Shown piece by piece: positions 8,738 to 17,112 of a stretch of 64,000 nt of DNA; within the stretch, counting starts at the first letter, position 1; the number at the start of each line of letters is the position of its first letter. Source of the stretch: Shewanella sp. OMA3-2 (GTDB lineage Bacteria; Pseudomonadota; Gammaproteobacteria; Enterobacterales; Shewanellaceae). The position numbers and the translations under genes were made by a program. Location: positions 3,732,001 through 3,796,000 of the forward strand of contig NZ_CP090974.1 of the NCBI RefSeq assembly GCF_021513195.1, in the 5' to 3' direction. The notes under the pieces were generated by a model. That model did no database searches and was not told the DNA's origin. It worked only from the letters and a program-made list of their open reading frames with translations.

Positions 8738-9892
8738 TTAGCTTGCTTTCCAATCTGACAATAAAGGTAACATGTCCGATTCTAGCGAGGCTTGCAGCTT
8801 ACTTAATGCATCAACGGCCACTTGCACACGTTTACGACCTTCTACATCTAAAATAGCCTGACGAAATGGCATATCGCTACTGCCTTTAATCGCTTGAATT
8901 TTTAAGATAGCATCATCAATTTCACTGCCAATACGAGTCGCTAAAGCAGTATTTGCAGCGGCAACAAAATCAATTAGACCTTGCTTGTCTGCACTGCCGG
9001 TATATTCGCCCTGGTAGACATTACGTACGCCAATGATGTTATTTGAAAAGTCTGTTAATGAATTCCAAGAATATTGCGATTCTACTTTAGAGGTATCAGC
9101 AGTGGTCATTGAGTCACCAAATGGATCGGCAATTTTACCGTTACCGACTTCATCAACAATACCAATCATGCCATTGATTAATTCTTCAATAACCGCAAGT
9201 TGTGAGGAGTAAATAGTATTAGTGCTGGTGCCTGGTTGCTTTAATAGCTCAGCATACGGCAGGGCGTTAGCATCTTGTGGGTTATGGCTAATTTGCCATG
9301 CATCATCAAGTTGCTTAGTGTAGTCCCGAAATACTTCCGCTAAGGCCACTAAATACTCACGTTCACGGGTAGTTAACTCGGCAATTGCTTTAGTATTATT
9401 GTTAACGCCATCACCAAATAATAGGTATTCCATTGTATGGAAACCTTGCACATCATCGTTCCAGCCTTTAATGGTGTCAGCATCAAAGCCGACCGCACTG
9501 TTTAGCTGGGTTTGTAGATCAGTAGTATTTAAAGGCCAGCTGTCTAAATGCGGATCAATACTTAACGAATCCACCAGGCCAAAAATATGCGACTCACCTT
9601 GCTCCCATGGCTGACGTGCCGCTTTCCAGGCTGCTTGTGCTGCGGTTAAATCAGCTTGAGCGGTTGAGTTAATTAAACTTTGAGTCGCATTGAATAATGC
9701 TTCACCTTTACTGGCTAAATCAGCATAACCGTCAACAATAACCTCATCGGTTAAGTTGGTGATCATTTCAGTCGCCACAAATGAAAAACTATCATCTGGT
9801 ACGATTGGCGCTGCATCGTCTGAGCCTGAACCGCCACAAGCAGATAGCCCCATGATTAATGAAAAAGCGATAGCTGAATATTTAAATTTCAT
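8738..9892 (-). CDS. Imelysin-family lipoprotein (putative iron-binding)
   Basis: 384 residues. The lipobox is LSAC (C19), followed by a Gly/Ser/Asp linker. The imelysin GxHxxE signature is G150-F-H152-T-M-E155 (GFHTMEYLLFG), with WPLNTTDLQ before it and a second helical half ending RKRVQVAVDAL. Imelysin proteins (ICMP, IrpA, EfeO relatives) are periplasmic or surface proteins linked to iron uptake. GGAG precedes the ATG. It lies between the porin and the di-haem protein, which supports an iron role. Confidence 0.9.
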   Translation of the reverse strand: MKFKYSAIAFSLIMGLSACGGSGSDDAAPIVPDDSFSFVATEMITNLTDEVIVDGYADLASKGEALFNATQSLINSTAQADLTAAQAAWKAARQPWEQGESHIFGLVDSLSIDPHLDSWPLNTTDLQTQLNSAVGFDADTIKGWNDDVQGFHTMEYLLFGDGVNNNTKAIAELTTREREYLVALAEVFRDYTKQLDDAWQISHNPQDANALPYAELLKQPGTSTNTIYSSQLAVIEELINGMIGIVDEVGNGKIADPFGDSMTTADTSKVESQYSWNSLTDFSNNIIGVRNVYQGEYTGSADKQGLIDFVAAANTALATRIGSEIDDAILKIQAIKGSSDMPFRQAILDVEGRKRVQVAVDALSKLQASLESDMLPLLSDWKAS

Positions 9893-9922
9893 AAAAACTC
9901 CATGTAGAACAAATTAATGTCT

Positions 9923-9946
9923 AAAAAAACAGATGTTCAAACATCT
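9923..9946 (-). terminator. Internal terminator / attenuator after the porin gene
   Basis: On the minus strand the stem AGATGT-TTGA-ACATCT is followed by GT7. It sits between porin and imelysin genes, so part of the transcripts probably stop here and the porin is made in excess over the downstream proteins. Confidence 0.65.
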
Positions 9947-9960
9947 ATTAAGACAATGAC

Positions 9961-11373
9961 TTATAAAGAAAATTGGTACCCAACGCCTAAGGCGAAAAAG
10001 TGAGTATCCGGAATGCTGGCCACAGCAACTTGATGTAAGCCGCCTTCTGCCTTAATCACAATCTCAGGAATAGGGAAATAATTGATACCTACGCTGCTCC
10101 AAGTGTTTTCAAAACGCTTAGTGGCAGTGCCTGTTTCAACCGCCATAAGCGGATTTGAATAATCGATGTTGGCAAATGCGGTAATCGGCACATTGATCCA
10201 GCTATCCAGCTTGACACCGGCTTCAACAAAGAAAGACTGAGATTCAGAACCTAGTTGGGCAAAGTTACCTGGGCGTAATCCAGGGGTAGTTTTGTTGGCT
10301 TGCGTAATCGCATCACTATTGTCTAACGTGCCGTAAAGATACTGGCCACGTAGAATCCATGGGCCTTCAACAAATGCGCCAGCAACGGACACAATACTCA
10401 TTGCACCATCAACATCTAACTTATTGCTTTTATGGCGGTTACCTGAAGTATTACCATAATAATAAGCCACACCTACAGCGCTACCCGTTTTAAAGTTACC
10501 GTAATCCAAACGACCAGCAAACGCTAAGTCATCACCGTTAACATGCTCAAAACGCTTTTGATGCCCAGAAGCAGCCCAGTCATAGGTACGGAAGTATTCT
10601 GAATTTAATCCACTGACAACCTGAGCCTGATAATGAAAGTCGCTAATTTCGCCATAAACACCGATACCGTTTTCATTCCACACTGCCGGTAACATGGCCG
10701 CTTCGCTTTTATGACGTAACACTGTGAGGTACTGATTAGGCTTGTGCAGCGTGCTAGTTAAACCGATTGGAAGGTGAATATTACCGAACTTAACCCCAAA
10801 CGCTTTACTTGGGCGGTAACGGATTTCTGCTTTTTCAACAACAACTTCGCCGCCCGCTTCGATTTCAGATTCAAACTCGCCAAACTCATCAAAACCGTCA
10901 TATGCAAGTGATGCCCCAGTACCACCATGCTCGTATTCAATTTCAACTTCCATACTCCACTCATCGGTGAACTGATAACCAAACTCAGTCACTATGCGCT
11001 CTAAGTCAAAACGATTACGTCGCTCAGGGGTGGTATCTTGAACATTATCGAAATATTCATCACTGGTGTAGTTAGCAGTACCGTAAGATTTAAAACTAAA
11101 GCGGTTATAACGGTTCTGGGCGCTAGCAACATCATCTGCTACTTTATCAATCTTAATCGCTAAAGCATTGCGCTCAACCTGTTGCTGGTCTGACTGAACC
11201 TGCAGCTGGGTTAACTTGTTTAACTGTTGCTTTAACGTTGCAATTTCAGCTTCTTGTTTTGCAATCGCTTTAGCGAGTGCATCGGTTTCATTAGCCGCAT
11301 TTGCGTTCGCTGCAGCACCTAAGCCGATAACACTCGCTAAAGTCATCGCCAATAATGAGATTTTGCTATTCAT
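9961..11373 (-). CDS. Outer-membrane porin-like protein of the imelysin operon
   Basis: 470 residues. A signal peptide (cleaved near ANANA) is followed by a short coiled coil (about residues 28-70: TDALAKAIAKQEAEIATLKQQ and similar). The rest is a beta-barrel pattern of alternating residues ending in the C-terminal Phe motif GVGYQFSL recognised by the BAM complex. This design (coiled coil plus barrel) is that of trimeric porins for phosphate, carbohydrate or metal. GGAGAG lies 6 nt before the ATG. It is the first gene after the Fur-box candidate, so I infer a role in iron or metal entry; the substrate is not visible. Confidence 0.8.
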   Translation of the reverse strand: MNSKISLLAMTLASVIGLGAAANANAANETDALAKAIAKQEAEIATLKQQLNKLTQLQVQSDQQQVERNALAIKIDKVADDVASAQNRYNRFSFKSYGTANYTSDEYFDNVQDTTPERRNRFDLERIVTEFGYQFTDEWSMEVEIEYEHGGTGASLAYDGFDEFGEFESEIEAGGEVVVEKAEIRYRPSKAFGVKFGNIHLPIGLTSTLHKPNQYLTVLRHKSEAAMLPAVWNENGIGVYGEISDFHYQAQVVSGLNSEYFRTYDWAASGHQKRFEHVNGDDLAFAGRLDYGNFKTGSAVGVAYYYGNTSGNRHKSNKLDVDGAMSIVSVAGAFVEGPWILRGQYLYGTLDNSDAITQANKTTPGLRPGNFAQLGSESQSFFVEAGVKLDSWINVPITAFANIDYSNPLMAVETGTATKRFENTWSSVGINYFPIPEIVIKAEGGLHQVAVASIPDTHFFALGVGYQFSL

Positions 11374-11439
11374 ATCAACTCTCCACGTGCACCTAAGTAT
11401 TTAAGGTTATTTTAATAATTCGACACACGATAAACTAAT

Positions 11440-11454
11440 TGATAATCATTTGCA
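11440..11454 (-). promoter_or_regulatory. Fur box candidate upstream of the porin operon
   Basis: TGATAATCATTTGCA matches the 7-1-7 Fur consensus TGATAAT-N-ATTATCA at 12 of 14 defined positions. It lies about 67 bp before the porin start, a typical place for repression, and also upstream of the divergent MFS gene (about 112 bp). Confidence 0.65.
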
Positions 11455-11565
11455 TTAAAATTAAGATCTTTTTTCGTACTACCATTTACAAATAAATTAC
11501 ACTTCCCATAAAAATGTTTTTTTGCCACTATGGTTACACGCTTTTGATATCACTTTTGGAACCCA

Positions 11566-12816
11566 ATGGACTCACCATCCCTCAACACAGCTAATACTTC
11601 GGCTAATACACAGCAGAAGTCCGCAACGAATACGCCAATCTATGTCGGTTATAAAACTAACCCGCAACATTTGTTGCTATGGATGACGTTTGTGATGTCG
11701 ATGGTTTTTGCGGTATGGCAAGCCTTGTTAAATAACTTTGTGATTGAAAGAGCGGCGTTTACTGGTGCTGAAATAGGCATATTGCAAAGCTTACGAGAAG
11801 TGCCTGGATTTTTGGCATTTACAGCGGTTTTTGTATTGCTGTTGATCCGCGAACAGGCTTTTGCCCTTATATCGCTGGCATTATTATGTATCGGTGTGGG
11901 TATAACTGGATTTTTTCCCGACGTACTTGGGCTTTATCTCACCACAATTTTAATGTCGATAGGCTTTCATTATTTTGAAACCATCAACCAATCATTAACA
12001 TTGCAATGGGTAGACAAAACCGAAGCTCCAGGATTTATGGGTAAAGCACTCGCATGGCGATCTGCCGCCGCATTAATCGGATATGGCAGTATTTGGTTAG
12101 TGATGACATGGCTAAAACTTGACTACATTTGGATGTATTTAATCATTGGCGCCTTAGGACTAATAATGGTGCTAATAATGGGCCTGTATTTCCCTCGTTT
12201 TAATATTAGCGAAACACAGCACAAACATTTATTAATGCGTAAACGTTATTGGTTATATTATTTACTGACCTTTTTTTCCGGTGCCCGTCGGCAAATATTT
12301 ATGGTGTTTGCCGGTTTTATGATGGTCGAAAAATTTGGCTATTCGGTAGCAGAAATTACCGCTTTATTCTTAATTAACTATGTGGTTAATTTATTTTTCG
12401 CCCCCGCTATTGGAAAGCTGATTGGCCGTATTGGCGAGCGTTACGCACTAATATTTGAATATGTCGGCTTAATTATTGTTTTCATCAGCTATGCCTATGT
12501 AGAAAATGCCCGTATGGCTGCAGGTTTGTATGTGATCGATCATTTATTGTTTGCCATGGCAATCGCAATGAAGACCTACTTTCAAAAAATTGCTGATAAA
12601 CAAGACATTGCATCAACCATGTCGGTTAGCTTCACCATTAACCATATTGCTGCAGTGATCATCCCCGTATTACTGGGTATGCTGTGGTTAAGCTCGCCTA
12701 AATATGTATTTTTCATCGGAGCTGGGTTTGCAGTATGTTCTTTATTGCTGGCCTTTAATGTGCCCAAATATCCTAAACCAGGGTTTGAAACTTATTGGCC
12801 TAAAACACATGAATAA
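11566..12816 (+). CDS. MFS transporter
   Basis: 416 residues. About 35 polar residues rich in Asn, Thr and Ser come first, followed by about 12 hydrophobic segments and a basic cytoplasmic loop in the middle (LLMRKRYWL, near residue 225), as in the major facilitator superfamily. The substrate is not recognised; the loop between segments 2 and 3 does not match the classic sugar or drug motifs closely. It is divergent from the Fur-boxed porin operon, so it could share iron control, and 26 nt upstream of the TIGR03899-like gene, with which it may form an operon. Confidence 0.8.
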   Translation: MDSPSLNTANTSANTQQKSATNTPIYVGYKTNPQHLLLWMTFVMSMVFAVWQALLNNFVIERAAFTGAEIGILQSLREVPGFLAFTAVFVLLLIREQAFALISLALLCIGVGITGFFPDVLGLYLTTILMSIGFHYFETINQSLTLQWVDKTEAPGFMGKALAWRSAAALIGYGSIWLVMTWLKLDYIWMYLIIGALGLIMVLIMGLYFPRFNISETQHKHLLMRKRYWLYYLLTFFSGARRQIFMVFAGFMMVEKFGYSVAEITALFLINYVVNLFFAPAIGKLIGRIGERYALIFEYVGLIIVFISYAYVENARMAAGLYVIDHLLFAMAIAMKTYFQKIADKQDIASTMSVSFTINHIAAVIIPVLLGMLWLSSPKYVFFIGAGFAVCSLLLAFNVPKYPKPGFETYWPKTHE

Positions 12817-12842
12817 TCATTACTTTAAAATGAGTAAACTCT

Positions 12843-13688
12843 ATGTCTGAACCAGACAACAACCCAACTGAAGTGGATATACAGGCAACTGACACGGTTA
12901 ATATGTCTGCACGCAAAAAAGCCTTGTTATTGGGACGCATATTAGGGCTAGCCAGTGAAGATGATTATCGGCCATCAAGTGCATCGATCGCCGAACGCGC
13001 GCAGCATCGCCAACGCAAACAGCTAAGTGCATACCAAGCCAATCTGGAAAATATTTTTTCGCTGGCATTAAATTACACCCCTTCGGACGTAACCGGTGTC
13101 GATCTAGATGCCGATTGGAGCCATCAATTTTTTCAGATGGCAGAGCAAATTCATAATCGTAAGATGCAGGACTTATGGGCACGAATTCTCGCCAGTGAAA
13201 TAGTGTCTCCAGGCAATTTTAGCCTTAGGTCACTGTCGGTGCTAAAACAGTTTACATTTCGTGAAGCACTTATTATCGAGAAAGCCTTAGGCATGTCGGT
13301 CAAAATTGGCGCTGATACCCGTTATAAATTACTCAGTGGTTATCGAATTAATGGCGGAGTGAAACAATATTTTCGTAAAAATAATCAAGTCAACATCCCG
13401 CTATCTCAATATGGGCTACCTTACTCCAACATTTTAACCTTGATAGATACAGGGGTGCTCCATAACAGTGAGTTCGAAACAGGGCTGCTTGACCCCAAAG
13501 TCACATTACCAATGCAATTTGTGCATGATAATTTTAATCTTCAACCAATGAGCCAACATCTATTGTTTACTTATTATCGTTTCACCACCACCGGCGATGA
13601 AATTTGTCAGCTTATCGCAGCTAAGCAAGATAATGGCTTCACTCAAATGTTAAAAGGGATATTGCAGCAGGATTTTAATATAAGCTAA
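12843..13688 (+). CDS. TIGR03899-like conserved protein
   Basis: 281 residues, no signal peptide or membrane segment. It contains ARKKALLLGRILGLA near residue 23, a basic RAQHRQRKQ stretch, and a DLWARILASEIVSPGNFSLRSL motif near residue 115 that I remember from TIGR03899/DUF2806-type proteins of Vibrio and Shewanella. No catalytic motif is visible. It starts 26 nt after the MFS gene and is convergent with the PilZ-like gene. The family call is from memory. Confidence 0.6.
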   Translation: MSEPDNNPTEVDIQATDTVNMSARKKALLLGRILGLASEDDYRPSSASIAERAQHRQRKQLSAYQANLENIFSLALNYTPSDVTGVDLDADWSHQFFQMAEQIHNRKMQDLWARILASEIVSPGNFSLRSLSVLKQFTFREALIIEKALGMSVKIGADTRYKLLSGYRINGGVKQYFRKNNQVNIPLSQYGLPYSNILTLIDTGVLHNSEFETGLLDPKVTLPMQFVHDNFNLQPMSQHLLFTYYRFTTTGDEICQLIAAKQDNGFTQMLKGILQQDFNIS

Positions 13689-13735
13689 CCATGTTAAACC
13701 TAGCTTATTCATCGCATCGTTTGCTCGAATTGAAC

Positions 13736-14392
13736 TTAAATATTATAAAGATGAGAATACTTGGCTTTGTGAGCACTAAACAAAAACTGCCTTAATGCTT
13801 CTCTTGCTTCACCATGAGCATTAATTTTGGCTGCCATAATGCCGTTTTCTGCACGTACTGGCTCAAAATCGACATCCACTTGCAAGCCGTTGGTCAACAT
13901 CAGTTTACCAGAGGTAGGCATTTCAGCATGCAGTTCACCACGCATTTTAATCGTTAATCCTGAACTGGATAACGACAAAACCTCTACTTCCTGCTCAGCA
14001 TTATCAACAACCGTAACATCTTTTAAATCTGTTACGCGCCAACTGCGTTCAGCACCTTGATTATCGACTACTTCAGGTACGCCTAATACTGGAATAAATT
14101 GTCCTAATTCATCGCGTTTTAATACCAATGGGAACCATAAGCGGTAGTGACTAATTTCAGCAAGCAGAGTTAATTTAGCTTCACCCAGAATATGGGCTAA
14201 TACCTGAGGAATTTCTGTCGAAACACTTAACGCATTATCAGCCAGAATATCCGCATCTGTTTTAGACTGTGAATCATTCCCCACTGTCATACTGGATGTA
14301 AATATATCATTAAAACAGGCTAACTCTTCATCACTCAATGATTTTGACACGCTTTCAATATCCTTTTGATTCAAATTGTATAATCTAGACAA
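13736..14392 (-). CDS. PilZ-like domain protein
   Basis: 218 residues. The second half (about 105-200) looks like a PilZ barrel: a basic RSWRV stretch is followed about 30 residues later by LSLSSSG, which resembles the (D/N)xSxxG c-di-GMP motif but with Ser in place of the first acidic residue. The first half is helical and acidic. PilZ domains bind c-di-GMP and pass the signal to a target; here the motif is degenerate, so binding is uncertain. Two GGDEF proteins are present elsewhere in the window. Confidence 0.5.
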   Translation of the reverse strand: MSRLYNLNQKDIESVSKSLSDEELACFNDIFTSSMTVGNDSQSKTDADILADNALSVSTEIPQVLAHILGEAKLTLLAEISHYRLWFPLVLKRDELGQFIPVLGVPEVVDNQGAERSWRVTDLKDVTVVDNAEQEVEVLSLSSSGLTIKMRGELHAEMPTSGKLMLTNGLQVDVDFEPVRAENGIMAAKINAHGEAREALRQFLFSAHKAKYSHLYNI

Positions 14393-14496
14393 TATATCAT
14401 TATTTACACAATTGAATAAACTTTAACCGTTTATGTTGAGAAAAAATAATCTTGTGTACTACTATTGTGTTACTAACGCCTATTTTACAACCAATA

Positions 14497-14528
14497 AAAA
14501 ACAAAAAAGCAAACCTAAGTTTGCTTTT
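14497..14528 (-). terminator. Terminator of the curA-like / DJ-1 operon
   Basis: A 10-bp stem AAAAGCAAAC / GTTTGCTTTT with a 4-nt loop is followed on the minus strand by T6-G-T6, downstream of the DJ-1/PfpI gene. Confidence 0.8.
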
Positions 14529-14552
14529 GTATACGCGGCTAAATAATCTCGA

Positions 14553-15230
14553 CTAGCTTAAAAGCGTCAACATATGGTGCGCCACTAGCTCAGATGATGC
14601 CGGGTTTTGGCCGGTCACTAATTTACCATCAACCTGCGCAAATGGATGCCAGTCATCTGTCTTGACATAATCTGCGCCATTGGCAATTAACATGTCTTCG
14701 ACTAAAAATGGCACTATGTCGGTTAACTGCACCGCATCTTCTTCGCCATTAGTAAAACCAGTGACTTTTTTGCCTTTAACAATAGAGGTGCCATCAGCAT
14801 TCTTAGCATGCTTTAGCGCACCAGGTGCATGACAAACTAAGCCTAATACCTTGTCTAGTTTTACCGCATTTTCAATTAATGCAATTGACGTGCGGTCTTC
14901 GGCTAAATCCCACAAAGGACCATGGCCACCTGGGTAAAATACTGCATCGTAATCGGCAACATTCACCGTCGACAACACTAAGGTGGTAGCCAGTTGCTGC
15001 TGAGCAGCTGTGTCTAATTTAAAACGTTTGGTTGATTCAGTTTGAAAATCCACTTCATCACTTTTAGGGTCTAACGGTGGTTGGCCGCCTAAAGGAGACG
15101 CCAGTACCACTTCCACTTGCTTGTCTTTGAACAGATAATATGGCGCGGCTAATTCTTCTAGCCAGAAACCGGTTTTATGACCTGTATCGCCCAATTTGTC
15201 GTGCGATGTTAATACCATTAATACTTTCAT
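14553..15230 (-). CDS. DJ-1/PfpI family protein (Hsp31-like)
   Basis: 225 residues with the class I glutamine-amidotransferase fold. The nucleophile elbow is G-L-V-C133-H134-A-P-G-A, and an acidic residue near the N-terminus (WLEE, E25/E26) fits the family triad. The long form with SHDKLGDTGHKTGFWLEELA matches bacterial Hsp31/glyoxalase III-like relatives, which convert methylglyoxal or act as chaperones. It follows the CurA-like reductase by 31 nt and is divergent from an OhrR-like regulator, which suggests a shared job against reactive carbonyls or electrophiles. Confidence 0.85.
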   Translation of the reverse strand: MKVLMVLTSHDKLGDTGHKTGFWLEELAAPYYLFKDKQVEVVLASPLGGQPPLDPKSDEVDFQTESTKRFKLDTAAQQQLATTLVLSTVNVADYDAVFYPGGHGPLWDLAEDRTSIALIENAVKLDKVLGLVCHAPGALKHAKNADGTSIVKGKKVTGFTNGEEDAVQLTDIVPFLVEDMLIANGADYVKTDDWHPFAQVDGKLVTGQNPASSELVAHHMLTLLS

Positions 15231-15261
15231 TTATATATTCCTAATACGTTAAAAAACTTCA

Positions 15262-16296
15262 TTAAATCGCGAGAGGTTCGTTCAGTTTAATCACTAACTT
15301 ACCAAAGTTTTCGCCTTTCAACAGGCCGATAAATGCTTTGGTAGTGTTCTCTATACCGTCGACTAAATGCTCACGATATTGGATCTCGCCATTGGCTAAC
15401 CACTGGCTCATATCCTTAGCAAATTCTGGATAACGATGACCATAATCATCAAAAATGATAAAGCCTTGCATCTTAATGCGCTTAACTAACAAGGTGCCCA
15501 TCAGTAACGACAAACGATCAGGCCCTGCGGGTAATGACGTGGCGTTATATTGTGAAATCATGCCGCACACTGGCACCCTAGCGCCTGTGTTTAGCAAAGG
15601 TAAAACCGCATCAAATACCTTGCCGCCAACGTTTTCAAAATACACATCAATGCCTTTGTCACAGTGTTTGGCTAACTGCTGTGCAAAGTCTGCTGCTTTA
15701 TGGTCAATACAGGCATCAAAACCAAGCACTTCAACCGCATGACGACATTTTTCAGCACCGCCGGCAATACCAACCACTTTACAGCCTTTAAGCTTACCAA
15801 TTTGACCAACAGTTGCGCCAACAGGCCCAGTTGCCGCAGCAACCACTAAGGTGTCACCCGCTTTAGGCGCGCCAATTTCAAGCAGGCCCATATAAGCGGT
15901 AAAACCTGGCATCCCCATAATACCTAACGCATAAGATGGCATACTTGGGTTAGCGCCTAAGTTCATTAAGCCTTCGCCATTAGACAGGCTATAATCTTGC
16001 CAGCCACCAAAAGCTAATACCCAGTCACCCACTTTGTAATCATCATGCTGACTTGCTTCAACTTGTGAAACCGTCGCGCCCACCATTACCTCATCAATAC
16101 CAACCGGATCAGCATATGATTTAGCATCATTCATGCGTCCGCGCATATAAGGGTCAAGTGATAGATAAACCGCACGCAGTAACACTTCACCTGATTGAGG
16201 CGTAGGCTTGCTTACCGTTTCTAAACGAAAGTTTTCCGCAGTCGGTTCGCCCTGTGGACGAGAGGCTAACACGATACGACGATTGTGTGATGACAT
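15262..16296 (-). CDS. Zinc-free NADPH-dependent reductase, CurA-like (MDR family)
   Basis: About 344 residues from ATG 16296, which has AAAGGA 8 nt upstream; a longer frame starts 21 nt earlier. The start RRIVLASRPQGEPTAENFRLE, the LSLDPYMRGRM motif and the dinucleotide site AATGPVGATVGQ are those of the CurA/leukotriene-B4 dehydrogenase branch of medium-chain reductases. These reduce the C=C bond of enones with NADPH and need no zinc. It is the first gene of a pair with the DJ-1/PfpI gene and divergent from the MarR/OhrR gene. Confidence 0.85.
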   Translation of the reverse strand: MSSHNRRIVLASRPQGEPTAENFRLETVSKPTPQSGEVLLRAVYLSLDPYMRGRMNDAKSYADPVGIDEVMVGATVSQVEASQHDDYKVGDWVLAFGGWQDYSLSNGEGLMNLGANPSMPSYALGIMGMPGFTAYMGLLEIGAPKAGDTLVVAAATGPVGATVGQIGKLKGCKVVGIAGGAEKCRHAVEVLGFDACIDHKAADFAQQLAKHCDKGIDVYFENVGGKVFDAVLPLLNTGARVPVCGMISQYNATSLPAGPDRLSLLMGTLLVKRIKMQGFIIFDDYGHRYPEFAKDMSQWLANGEIQYREHLVDGIENTTKAFIGLLKGENFGKLVIKLNEPLAI

Positions 16297-16348
16297 GATT
16301 AATCCTTTTAATTGCAATACAAAACGCTGACAACGGTTGATTCAATGA

Positions 16349-16363
16349 TAGCTACAATAGCTA
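16349..16363. promoter_or_regulatory. Operator candidate for the OhrR/MarR-like regulator
   Basis: TAGCTA-CAA-TAGCTA is both a direct and an inverted repeat and lies in the 151-bp gap between the divergent regulator and the curA-like operon, a usual place for a MarR-family operator. Binding is inferred only. Confidence 0.4.
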
Positions 16364-16447
16364 AAACAACAGTGGTAACATCGTCACACGTTTTACTTAT
16401 TTACGTGACTGTGAGCCATTTTGATCACAATCCAGACAGAGTGAGTT

Positions 16448-16897
16448 ATGAAAGAAGACCATCAGTTACAGCTTGATAATCAACTTTGTTTCGCTGTTTA
16501 TTCAACATCACTGGCTATTACTCAGCTCTATAAACCTTTATTAAGCTCGATAGGGCTAACTTATACCCAATACCTTATTATGTTGATTATTTGGCAAGAT
16601 GAAGGCTTAAACCTTAAAGACATCGCCCATAAACTAAACCAACAACCCGGTGCTATTGCCCCTGTGGTTAAACGACTTGAAGCCTTAAATTATCTCCAAC
16701 GCGTTAGACACCCTGATGATGACAGACAACTGTCATTAACCCTCACAGAAAAAGGCGTGGCGCTAAAGTCAAAAGCCATGCAAATCACCCAGCACGTTAA
16801 AGCCCAAAGTGGTATTGATGAAACCGAAATGGCCGATCTCAAACAACGCTTAGATGCATTTCGTCATAAATTGCCAAAGCACATTAATCTGCCTTAG
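16448..16897 (+). CDS. MarR-family regulator, OhrR-type redox sensor
   Basis: 149 residues with the winged helix of the MarR family (LNLKDIAHKLNQQPGAIAPVVKRLEAL, wing RHPDDDRQ). The N-terminus has C14, Y28 and Y39, which keep the spacing of the peroxidatic Cys15, Tyr29 and Tyr40 of B. subtilis OhrR. This suggests direct sensing of organic hydroperoxides or electrophiles through C14. No ohr gene is adjacent; the divergent neighbours are a CurA-like reductase and a DJ-1/PfpI protein, the probable targets. Confidence 0.8.
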   Translation: MKEDHQLQLDNQLCFAVYSTSLAITQLYKPLLSSIGLTYTQYLIMLIIWQDEGLNLKDIAHKLNQQPGAIAPVVKRLEALNYLQRVRHPDDDRQLSLTLTEKGVALKSKAMQITQHVKAQSGIDETEMADLKQRLDAFRHKLPKHINLP

Positions 16898-17030
16898 GCA
16901 TTAGCCCTAACATTAACCGCTAGCAAAATTGTCATTGTGTAGGACCATTAAAACACATTATTATCGCGATAATCAATTGCGCGCAATTAAATAACATTAA
17001 TAATAGAATGAGATGAACGTGAAGCGCTAA

Positions 17031-17069
17031 ACAACTGACGGATTTTATCCTATAAAAACTGTCAGTTGT
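17031..17069. repeat. Inverted repeat downstream of the amidohydrolase
   Basis: ACAACTGAC and GTCAGTTGT form a 9-bp stem with a 21-nt loop. The T tract is weak, so it may be a poor terminator for the minus-strand amidohydrolase. Confidence 0.35.
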
Positions 17070-17112
17070 GATAGATGATGGCTGACTTAACTGTTTAATT
17101 TATAAAGTTTAT

